Both the position numbers and the translations under genes were made by a program. The notes beneath the pieces are model-generated. The model was not told where the DNA came from, made no database searches, and saw only the letters and a list, made by a program, of their open reading frames with translations. Shown here in pieces: positions 31,942 through 39,933 of a stretch of DNA of 64,000 nucleotides. The stretch is from MED-G105 sp039819085 (GTDB taxonomy: Bacteria > Pseudomonadota > Alphaproteobacteria > Caulobacterales > Parvularculaceae). The DNA lies in the NCBI GenBank assembly GCA_039819085.1, contig JBCBSQ010000014.1, forward strand, positions 1 to 64,000. The letters run 5' to 3'. Each line of letters opens with the position of its first letter. The stretch's first letter is position 1.

Positions 31942-32721
31942 ATGCTGAGCCCGGAACAGACCCAACGCTATCTGCGCCACCTCGTTCTCAAAGAAGTGGG
32001 CGCGCAGGGCCAGCAGGCGCTTCTCGCCGCAAAGGTTGTGATCGTCGGGGCCGGCGGGCTCGGCGGGCCGGTTCTCATGTATCTTGCGGCGGCGGGCGTT
32101 GGCCGCATCGCCATCGTCGATGACGACGCGGTCGAGCTCTCCAATCTTCAGCGTCAGGCGCAATTCCGCGCCGAGAACGTTGGCGCGCCGAAAACCGAGG
32201 CTGCGGCCGCCGCGGCGCGCGCGCTCAATCCGTCAGTCGACATCGAACCAATCACCGCGAGATTAGATGACGCAAATGGGTCGGAGATCATCGCCGGCGC
32301 TGATCTCGTCATCGACGGCGTCGACAATTTCGAGGCGCGCTACGCTCTTAACCGGGTTTGCATGGCGGCGCGCGTCCCGCTCCTGTCCGGCGCGATCGGC
32401 CGGTTTGACGGGCTCATTGGGCTGTTTGCGCCATTCGAGGGAGATCTTCCCTGTTATGGCTGTTTCGCGCCGGAACCGCCGCCGCGCGATGAGGTGCTGA
32501 ATTGCGCAGAAGAAGGCGTTCTTGGCCCCGTCGCCGGAGTCGTAGGGACAATGATGGCGCTCGAAGCGGTGAAGCGCGTCATCGGGATCGGTCCGTCGCT
32601 CGCCGGCGAGATCCTGGTCTATGAAGGCCTGACCAACGCCTCGCGCCGGGTTCGCCTGCCGCGCGATTCAGCCTGCCCGCATTGCGCGGGGCTGGCGCGT
32701 CCATCGTCAAGCCCACCATGA
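31942..32721 (+). CDS. moeB: ThiF/MoeB-type adenylyltransferase
   Basis: This 259-residue E1-like enzyme adenylates the C-terminus of a ubiquitin-like sulfur carrier (MoaD or ThiS). It starts LSPEQTQRYLRHLVLKEVG, then the ATP loop VVIVGAGGLGGPVLMYLA, VELSNLQRQ, VIDGVDNFEARY and CYGCFAP. A second Cys pair near the end (CPHCAG) completes the zinc site. No rhodanese domain. It could serve molybdopterin or thiamine synthesis; MoeB is the closer type. The ATG at 31942 fits the family. Confidence 0.88.
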   Translation: MLSPEQTQRYLRHLVLKEVGAQGQQALLAAKVVIVGAGGLGGPVLMYLAAAGVGRIAIVDDDAVELSNLQRQAQFRAENVGAPKTEAAAAAARALNPSVDIEPITARLDDANGSEIIAGADLVIDGVDNFEARYALNRVCMAARVPLLSGAIGRFDGLIGLFAPFEGDLPCYGCFAPEPPPRDEVLNCAEEGVLGPVAGVVGTMMALEAVKRVIGIGPSLAGEILVYEGLTNASRRVRLPRDSACPHCAGLARPSSSPP

Positions 32722-33104
32722 ACTAGCATGCGGCGGATTGACGCAATCCGAAATGCGGAATAGCGCGCTCCGCCGATCGCAGGGCCCGATGCAGTCGATC
32801 GCTGAATTTCCGTATCAAAAATCAGATCTTTACCTTTGGCGTATTCGCGCGGCGGCGCGCTCGACGCGTAGGGTTTTGTTGCGCTGCAGCATCTGCGCGC
32901 GCATGAATCGGGCGCGCCTGCAGCCCATGTTTCACGCTGCGGGAATTAAAACATTGCATACAGAGGAATTGGTCGGCGGCCTGTCGTAAATCCGTATTCA
33001 AATTGTCTAAAAAGCGATGCGGTTTTTGGGGTTGAAGCAGCGGGGTTTGCGTCCTAGCTCGCAGGCGTCGGAATGATCCGACTGGAAACGGAACGCCCCT
33101 CGCC
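32722..33104. other. Intergenic region moeB-PepSY gene
   Basis: This is 383 bp. An 83-residue TTG-started frame (32738-32989) crosses it but has no ribosome site and an unnatural, Arg-rich composition. I see no terminator or operator that I can support. Confidence 0.5.
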
Positions 33105-33581
33105 ATGACCCATTTACGCCCCCTTATCGTCGCCGCGCTCGCCATCGCGCCGGCCTCGTCCGCCTTTGCGGACGACCTGGCCCCAAACGCCGCCCCTGCG
33201 GAAATCCTCGCCGTCGCTGAAGACACCGCCCCCGGCGTCGACTTCAGGTCGGTGTCCGTGGAGATCGAGAATGGCCGGAAGGTCTATGAGTTCCGCGGCG
33301 TTGGCTTTAACGACCGGTGGGTCGAAGTCGACATCGTGGAGAATGGCCGGCTCGAAGAGATCGAGATGGAAGGGACGGCTGACGATCTGCCGGCGGCGGT
33401 GCGCCGGTCCGTCGCGAGCGCCGCGCCTGAACAAGAGATCTTCCGAGTGGAAACCTCCGTGCGCGGCGATGGCGTCTTCATCTATGAGGTCGAAATGCGC
33501 GCCGCGGACGGGTCGCTGGCCGCTTTCGAACTGAACGAAGCTGGCCGCATTCTGAAGGCCGAAGACGGCGCGCTTAGCTAG
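33105..33581 (+). CDS. Exported PepSY-like domain protein
   Basis: This is a 158-residue periplasmic protein. The signal peptide runs MTHLRPLIVAALAIAPASSAFA. The mature part carries two PepSY-like repeats: one around VDFRSVSVEIENGRKVYEF (48-66) and one around EQEIFRVETSVRGDGVFIYE (109-128). PepSY domains often inhibit or scaffold extracytoplasmic enzymes. The start is ATG at 33105. Its stop overlaps the convergent lipoprotein gene by 4 bp. Confidence 0.8.
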   Translation: MTHLRPLIVAALAIAPASSAFADDLAPNAAPAEILAVAEDTAPGVDFRSVSVEIENGRKVYEFRGVGFNDRWVEVDIVENGRLEEIEMEGTADDLPAAVRRSVASAAPEQEIFRVETSVRGDGVFIYEVEMRAADGSLAAFELNEAGRILKAEDGALS

Positions 33582-34762
33582 CGATTTGCAGCCGGCTTGT
33601 CGCTCACGACAGCGCGCAGGCGATACGCGCCGGGCGCAAGCGCGATGGCGACGTCTTCGCGCGGCCACACGACGACCCGGTCCACAGGGACCGCGTCGTC
33701 GGGTTCGTCGGCGTAGCGCGCTTCGATCACCGCCCAGCCTTCCTCGGGCATCAGCTCCAGCGGAATGTCGAGCCAGGGGCCGGCCCGGTACATTGCGGTC
33801 GGGCGGCTGCGCTGGAAGATCGGCAAGGGGTGGTCGACATAAATGTCGAAATCCTGTGCGCCCGGATCATCCGGGTGGGCGGCGAGCAGCGTCCGCTCCG
33901 CCCCGCCTGAGCAGCGCGTCTGATTGATGGTGAGCGGATCGACGCCGGCGCGCTCCTTCAACCGAGCAGCCATCCAGGCAACCTCCTCTGCTTTGGAGGC
34001 GTCGACTGATTCACGCGCATGGCTATGCCCCGCATGAATAAGGATCTTTGCGCCGGTCCGCCCTGTGAGGATTTTCGTGAGGTTTTCAGCCTGCGCCGCC
34101 TCGCGGGCATTGATCCGCGCCGCGCCTGAGAGTTCTTTTGCGTCGCGCTGCGCATCGGTCTGTTCATACGCATGAAGAGTATAGCCGAGGCGCCTCAGCG
34201 TCCGGCCAAGGGCCGCGAAGGCGGGCTCCTTGGTGTAGAGGCCATGCTCTTCCTTCAGGTGCCGCGCCGTCAGCGGCGTGGCGTCGGGGGCGTTGACGAA
34301 CGCCTCGGCGGCATAGTGCGTGAAGCCCAGCGGCGCGAGGCGCGTTGCGACGTCTTCGACAAAATGCCGGTGGTCGGCGCGCAGGTGCGCCTCGTTGACG
34401 ATGACGACTTGCGCCCCTTCCGCGCGCGCGGCGATCGTATCAAGGACGCCATCGGCGTCCCTGACGCCTGGCGCGGGAGCGCAGGCTTTCGCGCGATGAT
34501 CGGGGCTGACGTCGGCGATCAGGTCCTCTCGGCCGAGAATGCTCAAGACTTGAATCTGCAAGGGCGAAGCCTCATCGATCGCTGCTGGGTCGATTGCGTC
34601 GAGCTCAGCGAAGAGCCGAGCGTTCGGCGTCTGCGATGCGCTGACCGGCGTTGGCGTCACCTGGAGATCATGATTGGGAAACGGGTCGGTCGATCTGCAC
34701 GACGCGCAGATCGCCACGGCCAGTGCGGTTGACAGAAAGCGGACGAGGAATCTGTCGGGCAC
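33578..34762 (-). CDS. Lipoprotein with ChaN/erythromycin-esterase-like domain
   Basis: This is a 394-residue protein with a lipoprotein signal (ALAVAICASC, modified Cys22). The central domain shows VVIVNEAHLRADHR (119-132), YAAEAF (150-155) and IHAGHSHAR (242-250). This His/Glu pattern recalls the ChaN, TraB/TIKI and erythromycin-esterase superfamily. Metal or hydrolase activity is likely but the substrate is unknown. The last ~130 residues form a beta-rich domain. The start is GTG at 34762. A specific family assignment needs a profile search. Confidence 0.6.
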   Translation of the reverse strand: MPDRFLVRFLSTALAVAICASCRSTDPFPNHDLQVTPTPVSASQTPNARLFAELDAIDPAAIDEASPLQIQVLSILGREDLIADVSPDHRAKACAPAPGVRDADGVLDTIAARAEGAQVVIVNEAHLRADHRHFVEDVATRLAPLGFTHYAAEAFVNAPDATPLTARHLKEEHGLYTKEPAFAALGRTLRRLGYTLHAYEQTDAQRDAKELSGAARINAREAAQAENLTKILTGRTGAKILIHAGHSHARESVDASKAEEVAWMAARLKERAGVDPLTINQTRCSGGAERTLLAAHPDDPGAQDFDIYVDHPLPIFQRSRPTAMYRAGPWLDIPLELMPEEGWAVIEARYADEPDDAVPVDRVVVWPREDVAIALAPGAYRLRAVVSDKPAANR

Positions 34763-34785
34763 GCTGGCGCCTCGCTGATGAGAGT

Positions 34786-35772
34786 TTAATCCAAACCCGG
34801 AATAATTCGGTCCGGCGGCTTATGGCCGTCGGCGAACATCTTGATGTTGATCAGCACCCGCTCGCCCATCTCGATCCGGCTTTCGACTGTGGACGACGCC
34901 ATGTGCGGCGTCATGACGACATTCGGCGCAGCGAGCAGCGTCTGGTTCGGCGTCGGCTCATGCGCAAAAACGTCAAGGCCGGCGCCGGCGAGGCGCCCTT
35001 CCGCAATCGCGTCCGCGAGGGCGTCTTCATCGATGATGTCGCCGCGCGCCACATTCACCACGAATGCGTGGGTTGGCAGGCGCGCTATTCGGTCTTTCGA
35101 CAGGAGATGGTGGGTCTCCGGCGTGCTCGGACAACTGATCGAGAGGATGTCGACATTCGGGAGCATTTCGTCGAGCGTCGGCCAAAAGGTCGCCTGCAGC
35201 GCTTCTTCAATATGCGGATTAATTGGTGAACGATTGTGGTAGTGGATTGACAGGCCGAAGGCCTGGGCGCGGATCGCGATCGCCTGGCCGACCCGGCCGA
35301 GGCCTATGAGGCCAAGCTTTTTGCCGCGGATCCGCCGCCCCAGCATCCAGTTCGGCGACCAGCCGGCGAACTCGCCCGCCTCCAGCGCCTTCACGCCTTC
35401 AACCAGCCGCCGGGGCGCGGCGAGGATGAGCGCCATCGCCATGTCGGCTGCGTCCTCGGCGAGAACCGAGGGCGTGTTGGTGACGGTGACGCCGTGCGCC
35501 GCCGCCGCCGCAACGTCGATATGGTCGACGCCGGCGCCGAAGTTCGCCACGAGTTTTAGCTGCTCGTCGGCCCGTTCGAAGAAGCGTGCGTCGAGCGCGT
35601 CGCCGAGCGTGGCGGCGAGGACGTCATGTCCGGCGGCGAGCGCTGTCAGCGCCTTCTGCGTCAACGGCGCGTCGGCCTGCGAGAGCGTGACGTCGAAAAG
35701 AGAGGCGAGCCGCGCCTCAATCGCGTCCGGCAGTTTGCGCGTAACCGCGACCTTCAAGCGCTCGGCGCTCAT
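34786..35772 (-). CDS. D-2-hydroxyacid dehydrogenase (glyoxylate/hydroxypyruvate reductase type)
   Basis: This is a 328-residue NAD(P)-dependent dehydrogenase, probably D-glycerate dehydrogenase or glyoxylate reductase. It has NFGAGVDHIDV (about 77-87), the Rossmann loop LGLIGLGRVGQAI (about 153-165), catalytic Arg in NVARGDIIDE, a Glu about 30 residues later in LDVFAHEP, and the catalytic His in MTPHMASST. It is full length with ATG at 35772. A perfect CtrA-type site lies 91 bp upstream. Confidence 0.9.
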   Translation of the reverse strand: MSAERLKVAVTRKLPDAIEARLASLFDVTLSQADAPLTQKALTALAAGHDVLAATLGDALDARFFERADEQLKLVANFGAGVDHIDVAAAAAHGVTVTNTPSVLAEDAADMAMALILAAPRRLVEGVKALEAGEFAGWSPNWMLGRRIRGKKLGLIGLGRVGQAIAIRAQAFGLSIHYHNRSPINPHIEEALQATFWPTLDEMLPNVDILSISCPSTPETHHLLSKDRIARLPTHAFVVNVARGDIIDEDALADAIAEGRLAGAGLDVFAHEPTPNQTLLAAPNVVMTPHMASSTVESRIEMGERVLINIKMFADGHKPPDRIIPGLD

Positions 35773-36085
35773 TCTGGTTCCTCCATGTTCTTTTGCGTGA
35801 CGACAGCGCCTTTGCGTGATGATAGCGCCGCGCGCCTGGCCTTTGGGCTCTCTTCACGCTGGTTAACCGGGTGTTAACACGCCTCAGCGAAGAAGCCAGT
35901 CGGGCGTTGCGGGGGCCGCCGCGGATGAGCGCGCGAAGGGCGCTGTCTTCAAGGCCGATCAGCCTGAAACTAGATGAGCGAGTCGCGATCGGGCCGGCGT
36001 TCGGCCGGCGCCAATGTTTGCGGCTCTGATTGCATGCGACCGAATTCGGCTCGTTCGGAGCTTTTGCGGGGGGTGACGCAAACGA
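35773..36085. other. Divergent intergenic region with CtrA-type site
   Basis: This is 313 bp between the minus-strand dehydrogenase and the plus-strand SH3 gene. It holds the CtrA-type site at 35863-35877 and two near-identical TTTGCGTGA pieces at about 35796 and 35811, close to the dehydrogenase start. No gene is seen. Confidence 0.55.
35863..35877. promoter_or_regulatory. CtrA-type binding site
   Basis: TTAA, CCGGGTG, TTAA: a perfect TTAA-N7-TTAA CtrA motif, flanked by C as in the extended consensus. It is 91 bp from the dehydrogenase start and 209 bp from the SH3-gene start, so either could be the target. Confidence 0.55.
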
Positions 36086-36769
36086 ATGAGAAATAGTGTT
36101 TCGGACCGGACGGACGGATTGCGTCGCGGCGCGCTTGGCGCGTTTGCGTTTCTGGTTGTTTGGGCCGCGTCGGCGGCCTGCGCCGAAACGGCTGCTTTCG
36201 AAGCGCCAATGATCGCGCCGACGCGCAAAGCCGAGACGCGCAGCGCTCGGGCAAGAGCGGTTCCGGCGACGCGCCGCCGGACCTGGTCGGGGTATCCGAC
36301 GCCGCGCTTTGTAAGCCTGAAGGGCGAGCGCACCAATTGCCGTTTGGGACCCAGCAAAGCGCATCCAATTCGCTATGTGTTTCAGCGCGCCGGTCTGCCG
36401 GTGATGGTCGTTGCGGAAACACGCGACAAATGGCGCAAGATCCGCGATTTGGATGGCGACGAGTGCTGGGCGTTCTACACGACGTTGACGGCGCGCAACC
36501 ACGTCGTCGCGCGCCGCGCGACCGCCGTCTATGCACGCCGTGATCTGGACGCGCCCGTCCGTGTTCGACTTTCGGCGGGGGCGTTCGTCAAGGCGTTCGG
36601 CCCGGCCCGTCCTGAAGGCGGCGCGCTTTGGGTCAAGGTCAGCGCGCAAGGCGTTAGCGGTTGGACGCCGGCCTTGGATGTTTGGGGCGGCGACGCGGAA
36701 GCCGAGCGCCAACGTCTTTCAGCGCCGACCCCGCAGGCGAACGCGTCGCTTGCTGCGTCGCGCAATTGA
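36086..36769 (+). CDS. Exported SH3-domain protein
   Basis: This is a 227-residue protein with an N-terminal signal peptide (GALGAFAFLVVWAASAACA, about 16-34), a basic linker, and two bacterial SH3-like repeats. The first (about 72-135) includes FVSLKGERTNCRLGPS, with a conserved Cys, and WRKIRDLDGDECWAF. The second (about 140-200) includes ATAVYARRDLDAPVRVRL and VSGWTPALDV. This is the COG3807 type, likely peptidoglycan- or envelope-associated. ATG at 36086. Confidence 0.8.
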   Translation: MRNSVSDRTDGLRRGALGAFAFLVVWAASAACAETAAFEAPMIAPTRKAETRSARARAVPATRRRTWSGYPTPRFVSLKGERTNCRLGPSKAHPIRYVFQRAGLPVMVVAETRDKWRKIRDLDGDECWAFYTTLTARNHVVARRATAVYARRDLDAPVRVRLSAGAFVKAFGPARPEGGALWVKVSAQGVSGWTPALDVWGGDAEAERQRLSAPTPQANASLAASRN

Positions 36770-36964
36770 CCCTAAAGGGCCGCCGCACTAGACCCCCGAG
36801 CGCGTCTGAAGAGGCGTTGAGCGCCTTCCGCCTCGTCGCGTTTGCCTAGTTGCGTTCGCGACGTCATGCTGGCGGTGGCGGATGGCGTCGCATTTAAGCC
36901 AGAAATGCGGCTAAGCCAAAAATGCGGCGTTTTGATTGGTGGCGTTTAAGGGGTCTGCGGATAG

Positions 36965-37489
36965 ATGCCAGGCAAGTCGAGCTATACGCGCGAAGAACTG
37001 CTTGATTGCGGATACCATGGTTTGCGCGGCGCAGGCTCGGCGCAGTTGCCCGTGCCCCCGATGCTGATGTTTGACCGCATCACCAAGATCAATGACGACG
37101 GCGGCCCGCAGGGCAAAGGAGAGGTCGTCGCTGAACTCGACGTCCATCCGGACATGTGGTTCTTCGAATGCCATTTCCCGGGCGATCCGGTCATGCCTGG
37201 CAGTCTCGGCGTGGATGCGCTGTGGCAGCTTATCGGTTTCTTCCTGACATGGGCGGACCTTCCTGGCCGAGGGCGCGCGCTTGGCGCGAAGGAAGTGAAA
37301 TTCAGCGGTCAGGTGACCCCTGACGTGTCGAGGATCCGATACGAGATTGATATGCGTCGGACGATGCGGCGGCCGATGATCCTCGGGATTGGAGACGGCC
37401 GCCTTTTCGCCGACGACCGGCAGATCTACGAAGCGAAGGACCTTCGGGTCGGTCTGTTTACGGACGAGCAGCTCGCTGCGGGCATGTAG
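36965..37489 (+). CDS. fabA: 3-hydroxydecanoyl-ACP dehydratase/isomerase
   Basis: This 174-residue FabA dehydrates 3-hydroxydecanoyl-ACP and isomerises the product to cis-3-decenoyl-ACP, the branch point to unsaturated fatty acids. The catalytic His70 lies in FFECHFPGDPVMPG and Asp84 in GVDALWQL, the same numbering as in E. coli. The start is ATG at 36965. First gene of fabA-fabB-(membrane protein)-fabI; fabB follows 62 bp downstream. Confidence 0.97.
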   Translation: MPGKSSYTREELLDCGYHGLRGAGSAQLPVPPMLMFDRITKINDDGGPQGKGEVVAELDVHPDMWFFECHFPGDPVMPGSLGVDALWQLIGFFLTWADLPGRGRALGAKEVKFSGQVTPDVSRIRYEIDMRRTMRRPMILGIGDGRLFADDRQIYEAKDLRVGLFTDEQLAAGM

Positions 37490-37551
37490 CGCGGCCGAGC
37501 TGGGGCCGTCCGACTGGACGCCGCTGCGGTGAACGGAGGAATAGACGATAT

Positions 37552-38769
37552 ATGCGACGCGTGGCGATCACCGGAATGGGCATTGTGTCCTCGATCGGCG
37601 GCGATGTTGACGCGGTCGCGCGCTCACTGCGTGACGCGACGTCAGGGATCTCCCGCTCTGACGCCTTCGCCGAGAAAGGCTTCCGCTGCCAGGTTGAGGC
37701 GCGCCCGCCAGTCAATGTCGAGGAGCTGATCGATCGGCGGACGCGCCGCTTTATGGCTGAAGGGGCGGCGTGGAATTATCTCGCCATGCAAGAAGCCATA
37801 GAGATGGCCGGACTTGCGCCGGACGAAATCAGCCATCCGATGACCGGGATCATCATGGGCTCGGGCGGGCCTTCGACGCGGGATATCGTCGCCGCCGCGG
37901 AGAAAACACGCGCCGCCGGCAATACGCGCAAGGTTTCTCCGACAATCGTTCCGAAGGCGATGTCGTCGACAAACAGCGCAACGCTCGCCACCGCCTTCAA
38001 GGTCCTTGGCGTCAATTATTCGATTTCCTCCGCATGCGCGACGTCGGTGCATTGCATTGGCGCGGCGGCCGAACAGATCATGTGGGGCAAGCAGGATGTC
38101 ATGTTCGCCGGCGGCGGCGAAGATCTTGACTGGACGATGGCGAACCTGTTCGACGCGATGGGCGCCATGTCGACGAATTTCAATGATCGGCCCGATGTCG
38201 CGAGCCGCGCATATGACAAGAATCGCGACGGCTTTGTGATCGCCGGAGGCGCAGGCGCTGTTGTGCTGGAGGAAATGTCCCGGGCGAAGGCGCGCGGCGC
38301 GACGATCCTCGGTGAAATCGTCGGCTACTACGCAAACTCCGATGGCGATGACATGGTGCAGCTCAATGGCGAGGGCGCGGTAAGGTGCATGCGCGGCGCG
38401 CTTGAGACTGTTCGTATGCCGATTGATTACGTCAATACGCATGGCACATCGACGCCCATCGGAGATTCCAAAGAGACCGCGGCGATCAGGGAGGTCTTCG
38501 GTCCTGAAATGCCGCCGTTTTCATCGACAAAGTCTCTTACCGGCCATTCTCTTGGCGCGGTCGGCGCGCAGGAGACGGTGTGCTGCCTGATCATGATGCG
38601 CGACCGTTTCTTGTGCGAGAGCGCGCACATCGAGGAACTTGATCCTGAATTTGAGGGCCTGCCGATCGTGCGCGAAAGGGTCGACGACGCGAAGATTGAT
38701 TGCTTTCTGACCAATTCATTCGGCTTCGGCGGCACGAATGGCTGCCTTGTGGTGGCCCGCGCCGAATGA
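37552..38769 (+). CDS. fabB: Beta-ketoacyl-ACP synthase I
   Basis: This 405-residue condensing enzyme elongates the cis-unsaturated acyl chain made by FabA. It has the Cys-His-His triad: Cys162 in SSACATSVH, His297 in NTHGTSTP, His332 in TGHSLGAVG. Gly-rich FGFGGTNGCLV closes the protein. FabB rather than FabF type is indicated by the linkage to fabA. ATG at 37552 follows GAGGAATAG. Confidence 0.96.
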   Translation: MRRVAITGMGIVSSIGGDVDAVARSLRDATSGISRSDAFAEKGFRCQVEARPPVNVEELIDRRTRRFMAEGAAWNYLAMQEAIEMAGLAPDEISHPMTGIIMGSGGPSTRDIVAAAEKTRAAGNTRKVSPTIVPKAMSSTNSATLATAFKVLGVNYSISSACATSVHCIGAAAEQIMWGKQDVMFAGGGEDLDWTMANLFDAMGAMSTNFNDRPDVASRAYDKNRDGFVIAGGAGAVVLEEMSRAKARGATILGEIVGYYANSDGDDMVQLNGEGAVRCMRGALETVRMPIDYVNTHGTSTPIGDSKETAAIREVFGPEMPPFSSTKSLTGHSLGAVGAQETVCCLIMMRDRFLCESAHIEELDPEFEGLPIVRERVDDAKIDCFLTNSFGFGGTNGCLVVARAE

Positions 38770-38803
38770 CGTTTGGCGCGTTCGCTCCGGGGCCGGCCCG
38801 ACA

Positions 38804-38989
38804 ATGACGCTTTTCGTCGATCTGGCGGCCGCCGTCGCCGTGGCGACAATGGGCGTATTGTGGTTCGCTTACGTCCTGAAAGGTCTGAAGGGATTGGGGA
38901 CCGAGCGGCGCAACGTCGTTTACGGCGGCATTTGGCTCGCTTACTTTTTCCTGACGCTGGTGCTCGCCTCCCGGCTTGGCGAGATTTGA
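38804..38989 (+). CDS. Small two-TM membrane protein in the fab operon
   Basis: This is a 61-residue protein with two TM helices: LFVDLAAAVAVATMGVLWFA (about 3-22) and VVYGGIWLAYFFLTLVLAS (about 39-57), joined by a basic loop (KGLKGLGTERRN). No family is recognised. ATG at 38804, 34 bp after fabB and 93 bp before fabI, so it should be co-expressed with them. Hydrophobicity and position make it a likely real gene. It could anchor or modulate fatty-acid synthesis enzymes (inference only). Confidence 0.65.
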   Translation: MTLFVDLAAAVAVATMGVLWFAYVLKGLKGLGTERRNVVYGGIWLAYFFLTLVLASRLGEI

Positions 38990-39082
38990 GCGCCCGGTCG
39001 AGAAGCGCTAGGCGCGAAACACGCGCATCCAGCGCCGCAAGGAACATCTTTAGGCGGATGACCAAGAAAGGCGAGAACGGCA

Positions 39083-39904
39083 ATGGCTGACGAAGCAATC
39101 TACCCGGCTGGCGAATTGATGAAGGGCAAGCGCGGCCTCGTAATGGGCGTCGCCAACAAGAATTCGATCGCCTGGGCGATCGCGCAGCAGCTTGCCGCCC
39201 AAGGCGCCGAACTCGCCTTCACTTATGTGAATGAAGCGATGGAGCGGCGTGTCCGTCCGCTTGCGGAGGGAATTGGCGCGCCCCTGATATTGCCGTGCGA
39301 CGTGACGTCCGACGAGGAAATGGATCGCGCCTTTAGCGATATCGAGAAGGCGTGGGGGCGGCTTGACTTTCTTGTGCACGCGATCGCCTTTACCGACCGG
39401 GCCGCTCTTGAAGGCTCTTTCGTTGAGAATACAACGCGCCAGATATTCAAGGACACCATGGACGTCTCGGCGTTTTCGTTCGTTGACGCGGCGAATCGCG
39501 CATCCAAACTGATGTCAGAGGGCGGATCGATGATCACGCTCACCTATTTGGGCGCAGAGCGGACGATCCCGAACTACAATGTGATGGGCGTCGCAAAGGC
39601 GGCTCTGGAAGCGTCAACTCGCTACATTGCGCGCGATCTGGGGCCAAAGGGCATGCGCGTCAACGCCATCTCGGCCGGGCCCATCAAGACCCTCGCCGCG
39701 GCGGGCATCTCCTCTGGTCGCCAGATGTTCTCGTTTAACCGGCACGCTGCGCCATTGCGCGACGACACTGACGTTCGCGGCGTCGCTGGCGCGGCGCTTT
39801 ACCTGCTTTCTGACCTCGGGGCGTCTTGCACCGGCGAGATCCTTCATGTCGACGCCGGGTTCCACATCGTCGGCATGCCCGATGAGCCGCAGTCTGAGGG
39901 ATAG
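39083..39904 (+). CDS. fabI: Enoyl-ACP reductase (NADH)
   Basis: This 273-residue SDR-type FabI reduces trans-2-enoyl-ACP. It has the divergent cofactor motif GVANKNSIAWAIA (about 22-34), VHAIAFTD near 98-105, Tyr155 and the catalytic Tyr165-x6-Lys172 (YNVMGVAK), and ISAGPIKTLAAAGI, the substrate loop. Family member of the triclosan-target type. The ATG at 39083 follows AGGCGAGAACGGC. Ends the fab operon. Confidence 0.96.
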   Translation: MADEAIYPAGELMKGKRGLVMGVANKNSIAWAIAQQLAAQGAELAFTYVNEAMERRVRPLAEGIGAPLILPCDVTSDEEMDRAFSDIEKAWGRLDFLVHAIAFTDRAALEGSFVENTTRQIFKDTMDVSAFSFVDAANRASKLMSEGGSMITLTYLGAERTIPNYNVMGVAKAALEASTRYIARDLGPKGMRVNAISAGPIKTLAAAGISSGRQMFSFNRHAAPLRDDTDVRGVAGAALYLLSDLGASCTGEILHVDAGFHIVGMPDEPQSEG

Positions 39905-39933
39905 CGCGAACGCTCTGGCGTATGTGAGAGGCG

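Noticed and set aside
32738..32989. 83-residue TTG-started frame between moeB and the PepSY gene
   Set aside because: No ribosome site, Arg/Ser-rich unnatural composition and no family likeness; it is probably intergenic DNA.
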